Part shown: one piece after another, positions 24,583 to 32,981 of the stretch
Layout of the letters: every line of letters begins with the position of its first letter
Position numbering within the stretch: the first letter of the stretch is position 1
Assembly (NCBI RefSeq): GCF_030683065.1
Contig: NZ_JAUXMX010000007.1
Span: 1-64,000 of the forward strand
Length of the DNA: 64,000 nt
Direction: 5' to 3'
Source: Pseudomonas sp.
Lineage (GTDB): Bacteria; Pseudomonadota; Gammaproteobacteria; Pseudomonadales; Pseudomonadaceae
Notes under the pieces: generated by a model
What the model saw: only the letters and a program-made list of their open reading frames with translations
Databases searched by the model: none
Told to the model about the DNA's origin: nothing
Made by a program: the position numbers and the translations under genes

Positions 24583-27117
24583 CTACTTGCGCGGTTTGGC
24601 CCGCGCGGTGGGTTCGGCGATCAGCGGGTCATCCGGCCAGTAATGCTTGGGATACCTGCCCTTCAAATCCTTTTTCACCTCGCTGTAGGTGCTGCGCCAG
24701 AAGTTGGCCAAGTCCTGGGTCACCTGCACCGGGCGGCGTGCAGGCGAAAGCAGATGCAGCTTGACCACTTGCCGGCCGCCGGCAATGCGCGGCGTATCGG
24801 CCAGGCCGAACAACTCCTGCAGGCGCACCGCCAGCACCGGCGGTTGCTCGCTGTAATCCAGGCCGATGCGCGAACCAGACGGCACCAGCAGGCTACGTGG
24901 CGCCAGCTCCTCGAGGCGCTGCGGTAGCGGCCAGGGCAGCAGGTTCTTCAGCAAATCGGACAGATCCAGATTGGCGAAATGACTGAGGCGCTTGACCTTG
25001 CCCAGGTAGGGTTGCAGCCAGTCTTGCAGGCTTGAAAGCAGCGCCGCATCGCTGACATCCGGCCACTCGCTGACGCCATTGGCGGTCAGATCCAACGCGC
25101 GCAGCAAGGCCACGCGCGCCTGCCACTGACGCAGTTCTGGGGTCCAGGGCAGCAACGCCAGGCCCTTGCGCCGCACCAGGCCAAGCAAAGCGCGGCTGCG
25201 GGCCTCCTCGTCCAGGCCGGTCAATGGCTCGCGCTCAAGCACCAGTTCGCCAACCTTGCGCTGGCGCTCGGCGCGCAGCACACCTTCGCGCTCGTCCCAG
25301 TCCAGCTCCTCGTGGACGCTGACCTGCTCGGCCAGCACCGTCTCGAACAGCTGCGGGTCGAGGTCGGCGGCCAGGTAGATGCGCTCCTCACGCTGGCCCT
25401 GGCGGCTGCCGAGATCGGCCAGTACCAGCCATTCATGCTTCATCAGCGCATCGGCGTCGGCAAACAGTGCGGCGCGGCCGTTGGCCAGGCGGTATTCAGC
25501 ACCCGACGCCCGGCGCTGCTGGGCCACCCGGTCCGGGTAGGCGAATGCCAGCAAGGCGCCGAGCCAGCGCGGGTGCTCGGGGTCGCTCACCGGGGAAGTC
25601 ACGGCCGTGCGCTTGAGGTAGCCCTGGAACTGCCGGGCCAGTTGTCGCGCTCGTTGAATACCGCCTTGGGCACCACGGGCGGCCTTGCCCGCGCCGCTGA
25701 GCAAGGCTATACGGCTGTGCAGATCGGCGCCTGCGCCTCTCAGAATGTCGCGCTCGCCGAGCAAGGCAGCCAAGTCGCAGGCCAGCGTACCCAGGCCCAA
25801 TGCCTGGCCACGAAGTAGCAAGTGAGCGATGCGCGGGTGTGCCGGCAATTCAGCCATCGCCTGGCCGTGGGCTGTCAGTACCCCGCGCTGATCCAGCGCG
25901 CCGAGGCGGGTCAGCAAATCCGTGGCCTGGGCATAGGCGGCGGCAGGCGGTGGGTCAAGCCAGGCCAGTTCGGCCGGGGTCACGCCCCAGCGCGCCAATT
26001 GCAGGGCCAGGCCGGCCAGGTCGGCCTGGAGAATTTCCGCCGGGGCATAGGCGGCAAGCTGTTCGTGCTGGTGTTGCGACCACAGCCGATAACAGCTCCC
26101 CGGCTGCAGGCGCCCGGCGCGACCGGCGCGCTGGGTGGCGCTGGCGCGGGAAATGCGCTGGGTGTCCAGGCGCGTCATGCCGCTGCCCGGATCGAAGCGC
26201 GGCACCCGCGCCAGGCCGGCGTCGACCACCACGCGCACACCATCGATGGTCAGGCTGGTCTCGGCGATGTTGGTCGCCAGCACCACCTTGCGCTTGCCCG
26301 CAGGGGCTGGCTCGATGGCCGCGCGTTGGGCGCTCAGGTCCAGCTCGCCATGCAATGGACAGAGCAGAATCTCGGCGCGACCGGCCAAGGCCTCGGCCAA
26401 TTGTTCATTGACCCGGCGGATCTCTGCCTGACCGGGGAGAAATACCAGCAGGCTGCCCGGCTCGTCGGCCAGCGCCTGCAGCACCGTCTGCACCACCTTG
26501 GGTTCTAGCCACTCGCCGGGTTGATAGGGTGCGCCCCAGCGCAACTCCACGGGAAACATGCGTCCCTCGCTGCGCAGCACCGGCGCATCGTCGAGCAGCG
26601 CGGCCAGCTTCTCGCCCTCCAGGGTCGCCGACATCAGCAGCACTTTGAGCGCCGGCTCACCGGAGTCCGCACCGCGAAACATGCTGCGGCCGTTGAGGCA
26701 CAAGGCCAACGCCAGGTCGGCATCGAGACTGCGTTCGTGGAATTCGTCAAAAATCACCAGACCGACCCCTTCCAGCGCCGGGTCGTCTTGCAGGCGGCGG
26801 GCGAGAATGCCTTCGGTGACCACCTCGATACGGGTGCGCGGGCCGACCTTGCTGTCCAGGCGAATACGGTAGCCGACAGTCTCGCCGACCTGCTCGCCCA
26901 ATTCACTGGCCAGCCGTTCGGCAGCGGCGCGCGCGGCCAGCCGGCGCGGTTCGAGCATGATGATGCGCTGCCCGGCCAACCAGGGTTCATGCAGCAGCGC
27001 CAGCGGCACGCGGGTGGTTTTGCCGGCGCCGGGTGGAGCCTCCAGCACCGCTTCGTGGCGGCTCGCCAGGGCCTGGCGCAGCGCAGGTAACAGGACGTCG
27101 ATGGGCAGGGAATTCAT
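24583..27117 (-). CDS. hrpB: ATP-dependent helicase HrpB
   Basis: An 844-residue DEAH-box RNA helicase. Motif I is APPGAGKTTRVPL, motif II DEFHERS, motif III SATLEG and motif VI QRAGRAGRLQPG. The HrpB-specific C-terminal domain ends with RPVQVTQDLANFW and YPKHYWPDDP. Length fits the family. ATG 27117 is preceded by GGAG and is preferred to a GTG two codons upstream. Biological role in bacteria is still unclear. Confidence 0.93.
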   Translation of the reverse strand: MNSLPIDVLLPALRQALASRHEAVLEAPPGAGKTTRVPLALLHEPWLAGQRIIMLEPRRLAARAAAERLASELGEQVGETVGYRIRLDSKVGPRTRIEVVTEGILARRLQDDPALEGVGLVIFDEFHERSLDADLALALCLNGRSMFRGADSGEPALKVLLMSATLEGEKLAALLDDAPVLRSEGRMFPVELRWGAPYQPGEWLEPKVVQTVLQALADEPGSLLVFLPGQAEIRRVNEQLAEALAGRAEILLCPLHGELDLSAQRAAIEPAPAGKRKVVLATNIAETSLTIDGVRVVVDAGLARVPRFDPGSGMTRLDTQRISRASATQRAGRAGRLQPGSCYRLWSQHQHEQLAAYAPAEILQADLAGLALQLARWGVTPAELAWLDPPPAAAYAQATDLLTRLGALDQRGVLTAHGQAMAELPAHPRIAHLLLRGQALGLGTLACDLAALLGERDILRGAGADLHSRIALLSGAGKAARGAQGGIQRARQLARQFQGYLKRTAVTSPVSDPEHPRWLGALLAFAYPDRVAQQRRASGAEYRLANGRAALFADADALMKHEWLVLADLGSRQGQREERIYLAADLDPQLFETVLAEQVSVHEELDWDEREGVLRAERQRKVGELVLEREPLTGLDEEARSRALLGLVRRKGLALLPWTPELRQWQARVALLRALDLTANGVSEWPDVSDAALLSSLQDWLQPYLGKVKRLSHFANLDLSDLLKNLLPWPLPQRLEELAPRSLLVPSGSRIGLDYSEQPPVLAVRLQELFGLADTPRIAGGRQVVKLHLLSPARRPVQVTQDLANFWRSTYSEVKKDLKGRYPKHYWPDDPLIAEPTARAKPRK

Positions 27118-27257
27118 GAACACTCCAATCTGGCCGGCGATTATAGCGGCGAACCACCTGTACGCTGTGCCGGTCTTAGCCTGGCTAGATCGATGCTTGG
27201 CAGTTTTGCCAGGACCAGCTTGCTATAGTTGTACCCACTTTTCCCCGGAGGTATTCC

Positions 27258-27677
27258 ATGCGCACCCCCTACCGCGTTATTAGCGGCGCTCTCGCCGCCG
27301 TTCTGCTGGCCCAGTTAACCGCCTGCGGCACGTTGTTTTTCCCTGATCGGCGTGGCCAGATCGACGGACGAATCGATCCGGTGGTGGCCGCGCTGAATGC
27401 CATCGGCATCCTGTTTTACGTGATCCCTGGCCTGATCGCCTTTGGCATCGACTTCGCCACTGGCGCCATCTACCTGCCGAATGGGCAAAGCGCCCAGGTC
27501 GATCCGCAAGAGCTGCACAAGGTTGTAGATGCCGAGGGCAAGATTGACCACGCCCGACTCAAAGCGCTGATCGAACAGCAAACCGGCCACAGCCTGCCGC
27601 TCGACGATCCACGCCTGATCCACAGCAGCGCCAGCGCCGAGCAACTGGCGGCCTACGGTCTGCGTCCGGCTGCTTGA
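27258..27677 (+). CDS. Small conserved lipoprotein
   Basis: A 139-residue putative lipoprotein. The signal peptide ends in LTAC at about residues 20-23, followed by GTLFFPDRRGQIDGRIDPVV, a pattern conserved in Pseudomonas proteins sometimes labelled polyribonucleotide nucleotidyltransferase without support. One further hydrophobic helix, AIGILFYVIPGLIAFGIDF, may be a membrane span. A strong GGAGG precedes the ATG. Function unknown. Confidence 0.78.
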   Translation: MRTPYRVISGALAAVLLAQLTACGTLFFPDRRGQIDGRIDPVVAALNAIGILFYVIPGLIAFGIDFATGAIYLPNGQSAQVDPQELHKVVDAEGKIDHARLKALIEQQTGHSLPLDDPRLIHSSASAEQLAAYGLRPAA

Positions 27678-27733
27678 TCGCCACAACCTTAGCTTGGCCC
27701 TCTCGGCCAGGCCTGACATAGAGTGCGAGACCC

Positions 27734-28618
27734 GTGACCATATTGCCGCAGCATGCTCGACTGATGCGCCAGGCCACCTTTGCGGCGCTGGCCGTGGCAT
27801 TGACCCTGGCGCTGGCCAAAGCCATCGCATGGTGGTTGAGCGGCTCGGTCAGCCTGCTGGCCGGTCTTACCGACTCACTGCTGGACGGCGCCGCCTCGCT
27901 GCTCAATCTGATCGCCGTGCACTATGCCTTGCGCCCGGCGGACGAAGATCATCGTTACGGACACGGCAAAGCCGAGGCCCTCGCCGGGCTTGGCCAGGCA
28001 CTGTTTATCGGTATCAGTGCAGTGGTGGTCGGCCTGCATGGCGTAGATCGCATGCTCAATCCGCAACCACTCGGCGCCGCAACCCTGGGCGTGGTAGTGA
28101 TGCTGGTGTCGCTGGCACTGACCGCCGCCCTGCTGATGTTCCAGGGCCATGTGGTGCGCGAAACCGGCTCCACGGCTATCCGCGCAGACTCGCTGCACTA
28201 CCGCTCCGACCTGCTGCTCAATGCCAGCATCCTGCTCGCCCTGCTGCTGGCCAGCTTCGGCTGGCCGCAGCTGGATGCGCTGTTCGGTATCGGCATCGCC
28301 TTCTTCATCCTCTGGAGCGCCGTGAGCATCGCCCGCGAGGCTTCGGCTGTGCTGATGGACAAGGAACTGGCGCCGGAACTCAGCGAGCGCATGCACCTGC
28401 TGGCCTGCGGAATACCCGGGGTGCTCGGCGCGCACGACCTGCGCACGCGGATGTCTGGCACCCGCTGGTTCGTCCAACTGCATGTAGAGCTGGACAGTGA
28501 GCTGAGCCTGCTGCAGGCCCATGAACTGTGCGAGCAAGTCGAGTACGCAATTCGCGCCGAATTTTCCCGTGCCGAGGTGCTGGTACATGCCGACCCACTC
28601 GAGCCGGCTCAGCCTTGA
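27734..28618 (+). CDS. Cation diffusion facilitator, FieF/YiiP-like
   Basis: A 294-residue CDF transporter that exports Zn2+, Fe2+ or related ions using the proton gradient. Six membrane helices are visible. The metal site residues DSLLDGAASL (helix 2) and ADSLHYRSDLLLN (helix 5) correspond to the YiiP DD-HD site, and HRYGHGKAEAL follows helix 2. The C-terminal cytoplasmic domain starts near 210 with DLRTRMSGTRWFVQLHVEL. The start codon is GTG. Confidence 0.9.
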   Translation: MTILPQHARLMRQATFAALAVALTLALAKAIAWWLSGSVSLLAGLTDSLLDGAASLLNLIAVHYALRPADEDHRYGHGKAEALAGLGQALFIGISAVVVGLHGVDRMLNPQPLGAATLGVVVMLVSLALTAALLMFQGHVVRETGSTAIRADSLHYRSDLLLNASILLALLLASFGWPQLDALFGIGIAFFILWSAVSIAREASAVLMDKELAPELSERMHLLACGIPGVLGAHDLRTRMSGTRWFVQLHVELDSELSLLQAHELCEQVEYAIRAEFSRAEVLVHADPLEPAQP

Positions 28619-28864
28619 GAATGGCGATGCACCCCTTTTTCAAGGCAACAACCGGTTGCGGCGTGGCGCCTGAGGGAAAGAGCGCCAACACTCGTGGTGC
28701 TCAAGGCGCCCGCCGCACGCCACTTCTGACACTGCAAAGCATGCGGCTGCACTGAAGTCGCGCCGCTGGCGCCATAACGACAGACTGGCGGGAGGCCAAA
28801 CGCATCGCAAAACGGATTTTCTGCTTATGCTGATAGGGCGCATCCGCTTTGTGGACAAGGCCCC

Positions 28865-29620
28865 ATGAAAAAATCCAGCCTCGAGACGCTTCACCGCGAA
28901 CACCAGCCCGACGCCATCGAGAAGCGCCTGAACCGCAGGCACAAACCGCAAACCATTTCCGATGCCGTACTCGGCGGCATCGACGGTTGCGTCACCACTT
29001 TTGCCATCGTCGCAGGCGCGGTCGGCGCCGGATTTTCCGCATCGGTCGCGTTGATCATGGGCTTTGCCAACCTGTTTGCCGACGGCTTCAGCATGGCCGT
29101 GAGCAACTATGAGGCGATCAAGGCTCAGCGCGAGGTTCGCGAGCAGGCCCGCCGCATGGAAGAGGAACACATTGACCGGGTGCCCGACGGTGAACTCGAA
29201 GAAATCCGCCAGGTGTTCTACCGCAAGGGCTTCAGCGGCGAAATACTCGAGGCGATCGTCACGACCATCAGCCGGGATCGTCAACTCTGGGTTGAAACCA
29301 TGCTCATAGAAGAACACGGCCTGCAGACCGTCGAACTGCAGCCTGCGCGCTCGGCCGCCGTGACGTTTACAGCCTTTCTGATCGCCGGGGCCATCCCGTT
29401 GTTACCCTTGCTTTTCTCCAGCCTGGGTATCCAGCGCCAATTCATGCTGAGCACGGCCCTGGCCGCAGCGGTGTTCTTTTCCATCGGCATGTTGAAGAGC
29501 CTGGTGTTTGCCAAACCGGTGCTGCGCGCCGGATTTAGCACCCTGCTCACCGGCGGCGCGGCGGCCTCTCTGGCCTACCTGACCGGCTACCTGCTGCGCT
29601 ACGTGTTCGGCATCGAGTGA
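28865..29620 (+). CDS. VIT1/CCC1-family iron or manganese transporter
   Basis: A 251-residue membrane transporter of the VIT/CCC1 family. Helix 1 carries SDAVLGGIDGCVTTFAIVAG and helix 2 ALIMGFANLFADGFSMAVSNY, both signatures. A cytoplasmic metal-binding domain rich in Glu (AQREVREQARRMEEEHIDRVPDG, about 85-110, split by family practice) follows, then three more helices. In yeast and plants this family sequesters iron; here export or storage is inferred. A strong terminator lies downstream. Confidence 0.87.
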   Translation: MKKSSLETLHREHQPDAIEKRLNRRHKPQTISDAVLGGIDGCVTTFAIVAGAVGAGFSASVALIMGFANLFADGFSMAVSNYEAIKAQREVREQARRMEEEHIDRVPDGELEEIRQVFYRKGFSGEILEAIVTTISRDRQLWVETMLIEEHGLQTVELQPARSAAVTFTAFLIAGAIPLLPLLFSSLGIQRQFMLSTALAAAVFFSIGMLKSLVFAKPVLRAGFSTLLTGGAAASLAYLTGYLLRYVFGIE

Positions 29621-29696
29621 TACGACCGCTCACGCCTGCGGGGGCGCTGAAGCCTGGAATGCGCGAATGCGCGCAACACGGCGTGAGGACATCGCC

Positions 29697-29734
29697 AAGA
29701 AAAAAGGGAAACCTGACGGTTTCCCTTTTTTCTT
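29697..29734. terminator. Perfect 17-bp terminator hairpin
   Basis: AAGAAAAAAGGGAAACC (29697-29713) and GGTTTCCCTTTTTTCTT (29718-29734) pair perfectly around TGAC, giving a T-rich 3' side for the VIT gene transcript and the same on the opposite strand. Confidence 0.93.
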
Positions 29735-29921
29735 GCCTAGGGCAAGTGTCCGCTACTGGCAATTCTGTTGCCGCTTTCGTCGCCTGCCTGGTTGGGCAGT
29801 GCGGACCCGGGTGCCGTGACGACCTGGTAAGGCCGGCGGCGCCGATTCGCCTGATTGGGCGAGCCGGGTGGACATGTCGTCCGGGCCGTGAAACTGAGAT
29901 AAATACTACCGAAGCAGGCGC

Positions 29922-29975
29922 AGTTAAAGATTGCGGATATTGCTGATTAACTCACCACTTGCGCAATTTTTAACT
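29922..29975. promoter_or_regulatory. Inverted repeat upstream of the Lrp-type regulator
   Basis: AGTTAAAGATTGCG (29922-29935) and CGCAATTTTTAACT (29962-29975) match in 13 of 14 positions around 26 bases, in an AT-rich stretch 47-100 bases before the Lrp-type gene. Likely an operator, perhaps for autoregulation; an RNA fold is the alternative. Confidence 0.45.
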
Positions 29976-30021
29976 AATAGCGCATGATTAATCGCAACCA
30001 ACAGATGAAAGCGCACCAATC

Positions 30022-30501
30022 ATGACCAGACTTGATCGATACGACCTGAATATCCTCGCCGAACTGCAGCGTGACGCCACCCTGTCCAATCAGGATCTGG
30101 CCGAACGCATCGGCCTGTCGCCCTCGCCCTGTTCGCGGCGGGTCAAGCAACTGGAAGAAGACGGCTACATCATCGGCCAGGTCGCCCTGCTGGATCGCAA
30201 GAAGCTCGGCCTGACCCTCACCGCCTATGTGTTGATCGGCATGGACAAACACACACCCGAGCGTTTCGAGCACTTCCAGGAAATGATTCGCCAGTGCCCA
30301 CAAGTGCTGGAATGTAGCCTGGTCACCGGCATGGATGCCGATTACCAGCTAAAGGTGGTGGTACCGGACATGGACCATTACCAGCAACTGCTTCTCGGCA
30401 CGCTGACCCGTATCGAAGGTGTCTCCAGTGTGCGCTCGAGCTTCGTGCTGCAGCAGATCCTGTCCAGCACCCAGTTGCCACTGCAACACCTGCGACATTA
30501 A
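30022..30501 (+). CDS. Lrp/AsnC-family transcriptional regulator
   Basis: A 159-residue Lrp/AsnC regulator. The HTH covers about residues 5-60 (LDRYDLNILAELQRDATLSNQDLAERIGLSPSPCSRRVKQLE), and the RAM ligand-binding domain from about 65 ends with a strand GVSSVRSSFVLQQI. Such proteins sense amino acids and form octamers. No obvious target gene is adjacent; the inverted repeat upstream suggests autoregulation. Confidence 0.9.
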   Translation: MTRLDRYDLNILAELQRDATLSNQDLAERIGLSPSPCSRRVKQLEEDGYIIGQVALLDRKKLGLTLTAYVLIGMDKHTPERFEHFQEMIRQCPQVLECSLVTGMDADYQLKVVVPDMDHYQQLLLGTLTRIEGVSSVRSSFVLQQILSSTQLPLQHLRH

Positions 30502-30659
30502 GTCCGAGAGGCTGCCAGGCCGCATAGGTATAATCCCTAGCATTCAGCTGTGCCTTGTGCGGCCTGCCATAAAGAGCCTTGCGCTCAGACAATAACAATC
30601 GCCCTGCCCACCTACTGCCTGTTATGGCGGCACAGCCTCGTTTTGCCAAAGAGGCCACC

Positions 30660-30863
30660 ATGGAACCGCATGTATTCGAAGAGTTAATGATGACCGTACT
30701 GGTCGGCGGCCTGGTGCTGTTCATGGCGTTCATCGTCTGGGACCTGGCAAAGAAGTCCAAGGCCGGACGCTTTGGCACCATGATCCTGTTTCTGGCCCTG
30801 GGCCTGGGCGTGCTTGGCTTTGTCATCAAGACCGTGGTGATCGCCGGGATGGAAGGCGTCTGA
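30660..30863 (+). CDS. DUF2788 small membrane protein
   Basis: A 67-residue protein with two hydrophobic helices (MMTVLVGGLVLFMAFIVWDL and GTMILFLALGLGVLGFVIK) joined by the basic turn AKKSKAGRF. It fits the DUF2788 family; function unknown. AGAGG lies before the ATG at 30660; upstream in-frame starts are ignored. Confidence 0.85.
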   Translation: MEPHVFEELMMTVLVGGLVLFMAFIVWDLAKKSKAGRFGTMILFLALGLGVLGFVIKTVVIAGMEGV

Positions 30864-30954
30864 GCAGTCGCTGAAAACGACCATAGCCGCTCAACTGTCG
30901 CTCCCTCACGCCACGCTCCGCGTAGGCGCAATCAAAGCCATACGCGGTTCCCCT

Positions 30955-30981
30955 GTGGTAGCGGACTTGTCCGCGAAGCTC
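30955..30981. repeat. Single REP element
   Basis: GTGGTAGCGGACTTGTCCGCGAAG is the Pseudomonas REP pattern also found in the 133-bp array at the left end of the window. It lies in the gap between the convergent DUF2788 and rluE genes. Confidence 0.7.
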
Positions 30982-31022
30982 TTGCCTTGCCCGCACCGCC
31001 GATCACACAAACAGCCCACACC

Positions 31023-31652
31023 CTACAAGCGCGCCTCGACCTCTTTCCACTGGCCGGGCTGCAGGTCGTCCAGGCCCCAGGGGCCGATGCGCACGCGCAC
31101 CAGACGCAGGGTCGGCAGGCCCACCGCAGCGGTCATGCGCCGAACCTGGCGGTTGCGCCCCTCGCGAATCACCAGCTCCAACCAGGCGGTCGGCACGCTC
31201 TTGCGAAAACGCACTGGCGGGTCGCGCGGCCATAGCGATGGCTCAGCCAGCAAGCGCGCCTCGGCCGGTAGCGTTGGCCCGTCGTTCAGCTCGACGCCAG
31301 CGCACAGGCGCTGCAACTGCTCGGCCGTCGGTTCACCTTCCACCTGCACCCAATAAGTTTTCGCCAGCTTGTGTTTGGGATCGGCGATGCGCGCCTGCAG
31401 GCCGCCGTCGTTGGTCAGCAGCAGCAAGCCCTCGCTGTCACGGTCCAGACGCCCGGCTGGATAGACGCCTGGCACTGCGACGAAGTCCTTGAGGGTGGCG
31501 CGGCCCTGCTCATCGTTGAACTGGGTCAGGACATCGAAGGGCTTGTTAAGCAGCAGCAAGCGCGGCTCGGCCGGGGGCGCCTTGGCTACCCGACGGATGG
31601 CGGGCTTGCCAGCAGTACGCGATGGCGCGGCAGAACGGGGCGGGCGTGGCAT
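31023..31652 (-). CDS. rluE: 23S rRNA pseudouridine synthase, RluE-like
   Basis: A 209-residue RsuA-family pseudouridine synthase, most like RluE, which modifies U2457 of 23S rRNA. The catalytic aspartate is in [16 protein letters not shown]. It lacks the N-terminal S4 domain of RsuA/RluB, consistent with RluE. The conserved [13 protein letters not shown] motif follows. ATG 31652 with GGAG upstream is used; the basic N-terminus ([15 protein letters not shown]) is a Pseudomonas-type extension. Confidence 0.85.
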   Translation of the reverse strand: MPRPPRSAAPSRTAGKPAIRRVAKAPPAEPRLLLLNKPFDVLTQFNDEQGRATLKDFVAVPGVYPAGRLDRDSEGLLLLTNDGGLQARIADPKHKLAKTYWVQVEGEPTAEQLQRLCAGVELNDGPTLPAEARLLAEPSLWPRDPPVRFRKSVPTAWLELVIREGRNRQVRRMTAAVGLPTLRLVRVRIGPWGLDDLQPGQWKEVEARL

Positions 31653-31793
31653 GCAGGCTCCGGGAGCAGGAAACGGGGTCGCCAGTGTAACCGAGACCAC
31701 TCCTCGACCATCAGCCTGGCTTATCGGCGATTCTTTCACGCGCACGGCCGGCTATGCTGGAGGGGCTTTGTCATCCGTATCGAGGGAATCCGC

Positions 31794-32828
31794 ATGAGCT
31801 CGTCCGAAACCATACTCGACACCTTCACCGGCTGGGCCGCCAAGGCACCCGGCGCGCCCCTCGAACAACACAGCTATGACCCCGGCCCACTGGGCGCCGA
31901 GGAGGTCGAGGTAGCGGTCGAGTACTGCGGCATCTGCCACTCCGACCAGTCGATGATCGACAACGAATGGGGCAACGCGCGCTACCCGTTCATCCCCGGG
32001 CATGAGGTGGTCGGCCGCATCGTGCGCGTCGGCGAGCAGGTGCGCGGCCTTGAACTCGGCCAGCGGGTCGGTATTGGCTGGTATAAAGGCAGCTGCATGC
32101 ACTGCCACTCCTGCATGGAGGGTGCGCACCAGCTCTGCGGCTCGGTAAAACCGACCATTGTCGGCAGCAACGGTGGGTTTGCCGACCGCCTGCGCAGCCA
32201 TTGGGCCTGGGCCATCCCGCTCCCGGACGGCCTGGAACCCAGCCTGGTCGGCCCGCTGTTCTGCGCCGGTTCGACAGTGTTCAGCCCGCTGCTGGAGTTC
32301 AACGTCAAACCCACTGACAAAGTTGGCGTGGTCGGCATCGGTGGCCTGGGTCACCTGGCGCTGGGTTTCCTCAATGCCTGGGGTTGCGAAGTCACCGCCT
32401 TCACCTCATCACTGAACAAGCAGGAAGAAGCCAAGCGCCTGGGCGCGCACAAGGTCGTCGCCTCGACCGACAGCGCAGCGCTCAAAGCCATCGCCGGCAG
32501 CCTGGATTTTCTTTTGGTCACCGCCAGCGCCGACCTCGACTGGAACGCCATGATCGGCACCCTCGGCGGCAAGGGCCGCTTGCACTTCGTCGGCATCGTG
32601 CCGAGCGCGATTCCGGTGCATGTGTTCAACCTGATCCCGCGCCAGCGCAGCCTGTCCGGCTCACCGGTAGGCTCGCCCGCAAGCATGGCGACCATGCTGG
32701 AATTCTGCGCGCGTCATCGGATTCTGCCGCAAGTCGAGCTCTTCCCCATGAGCCGGGTCAACGACGCCATCGACCACCTACGCGCCGGCAAGGCGCGCTA
32801 CCGGGTGGTGCTCGACGCCAACGCGTAG
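31794..32828 (+). CDS. Zinc-dependent NAD(P) alcohol dehydrogenase
   Basis: A 344-residue MDR-family alcohol dehydrogenase of the cinnamyl-alcohol/YahK type. Catalytic zinc ligands: Cys in EYCGICHSD, His-Glu in PGHEVVG, and a later Cys in LFCAGSTV. Structural zinc cysteines are in CMHCHSCMEGAHQLC. Rossmann motif is GIGGLGHLAL. GAGGGA precedes ATG 31794; the open frame upstream to 31371 runs opposite to rluE and is rejected. Probably an aldehyde reductase with NADPH. Confidence 0.9.
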   Translation: MSSSETILDTFTGWAAKAPGAPLEQHSYDPGPLGAEEVEVAVEYCGICHSDQSMIDNEWGNARYPFIPGHEVVGRIVRVGEQVRGLELGQRVGIGWYKGSCMHCHSCMEGAHQLCGSVKPTIVGSNGGFADRLRSHWAWAIPLPDGLEPSLVGPLFCAGSTVFSPLLEFNVKPTDKVGVVGIGGLGHLALGFLNAWGCEVTAFTSSLNKQEEAKRLGAHKVVASTDSAALKAIAGSLDFLLVTASADLDWNAMIGTLGGKGRLHFVGIVPSAIPVHVFNLIPRQRSLSGSPVGSPASMATMLEFCARHRILPQVELFPMSRVNDAIDHLRAGKARYRVVLDANA

Positions 32829-32849
32829 GTTGGGCCGGGCACGGCCTGC

Positions 32850-32981
32850 GCGACGCGTGCAGCGAGTTGAGATGGCTGCGCAGCAGGCCGAGGGCGGTAA
32901 TGCCTATGTGCAAATGCTGGGTCACCGCCGATCCCGTAGGGCGCGCCATGCTCACCAGGCTCCCGGAACGGCGGTTCATCA
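32850..32981 (-). repeat. Decayed copy of the amn 3' end
   Basis: Bases 32850-32932 read on the minus strand give AVTQHLHIGITALGLLRSHL followed by NSLHASR, nearly the C-terminus of the amn product. After a degenerate GTAGGGCGCGCC palindrome, bases 32961-32981 encode DEPPFR, the very end of Amn. The copy lies 4.3 kb from amn, in the same orientation, and abuts the stop codon of the GGDEF-EAL gene. Confidence 0.85.

Noticed and set aside
31371..31793. N-terminal extension of the alcohol dehydrogenase
   Set aside because: Runs antisense through rluE; the family N-terminus begins at 31794.
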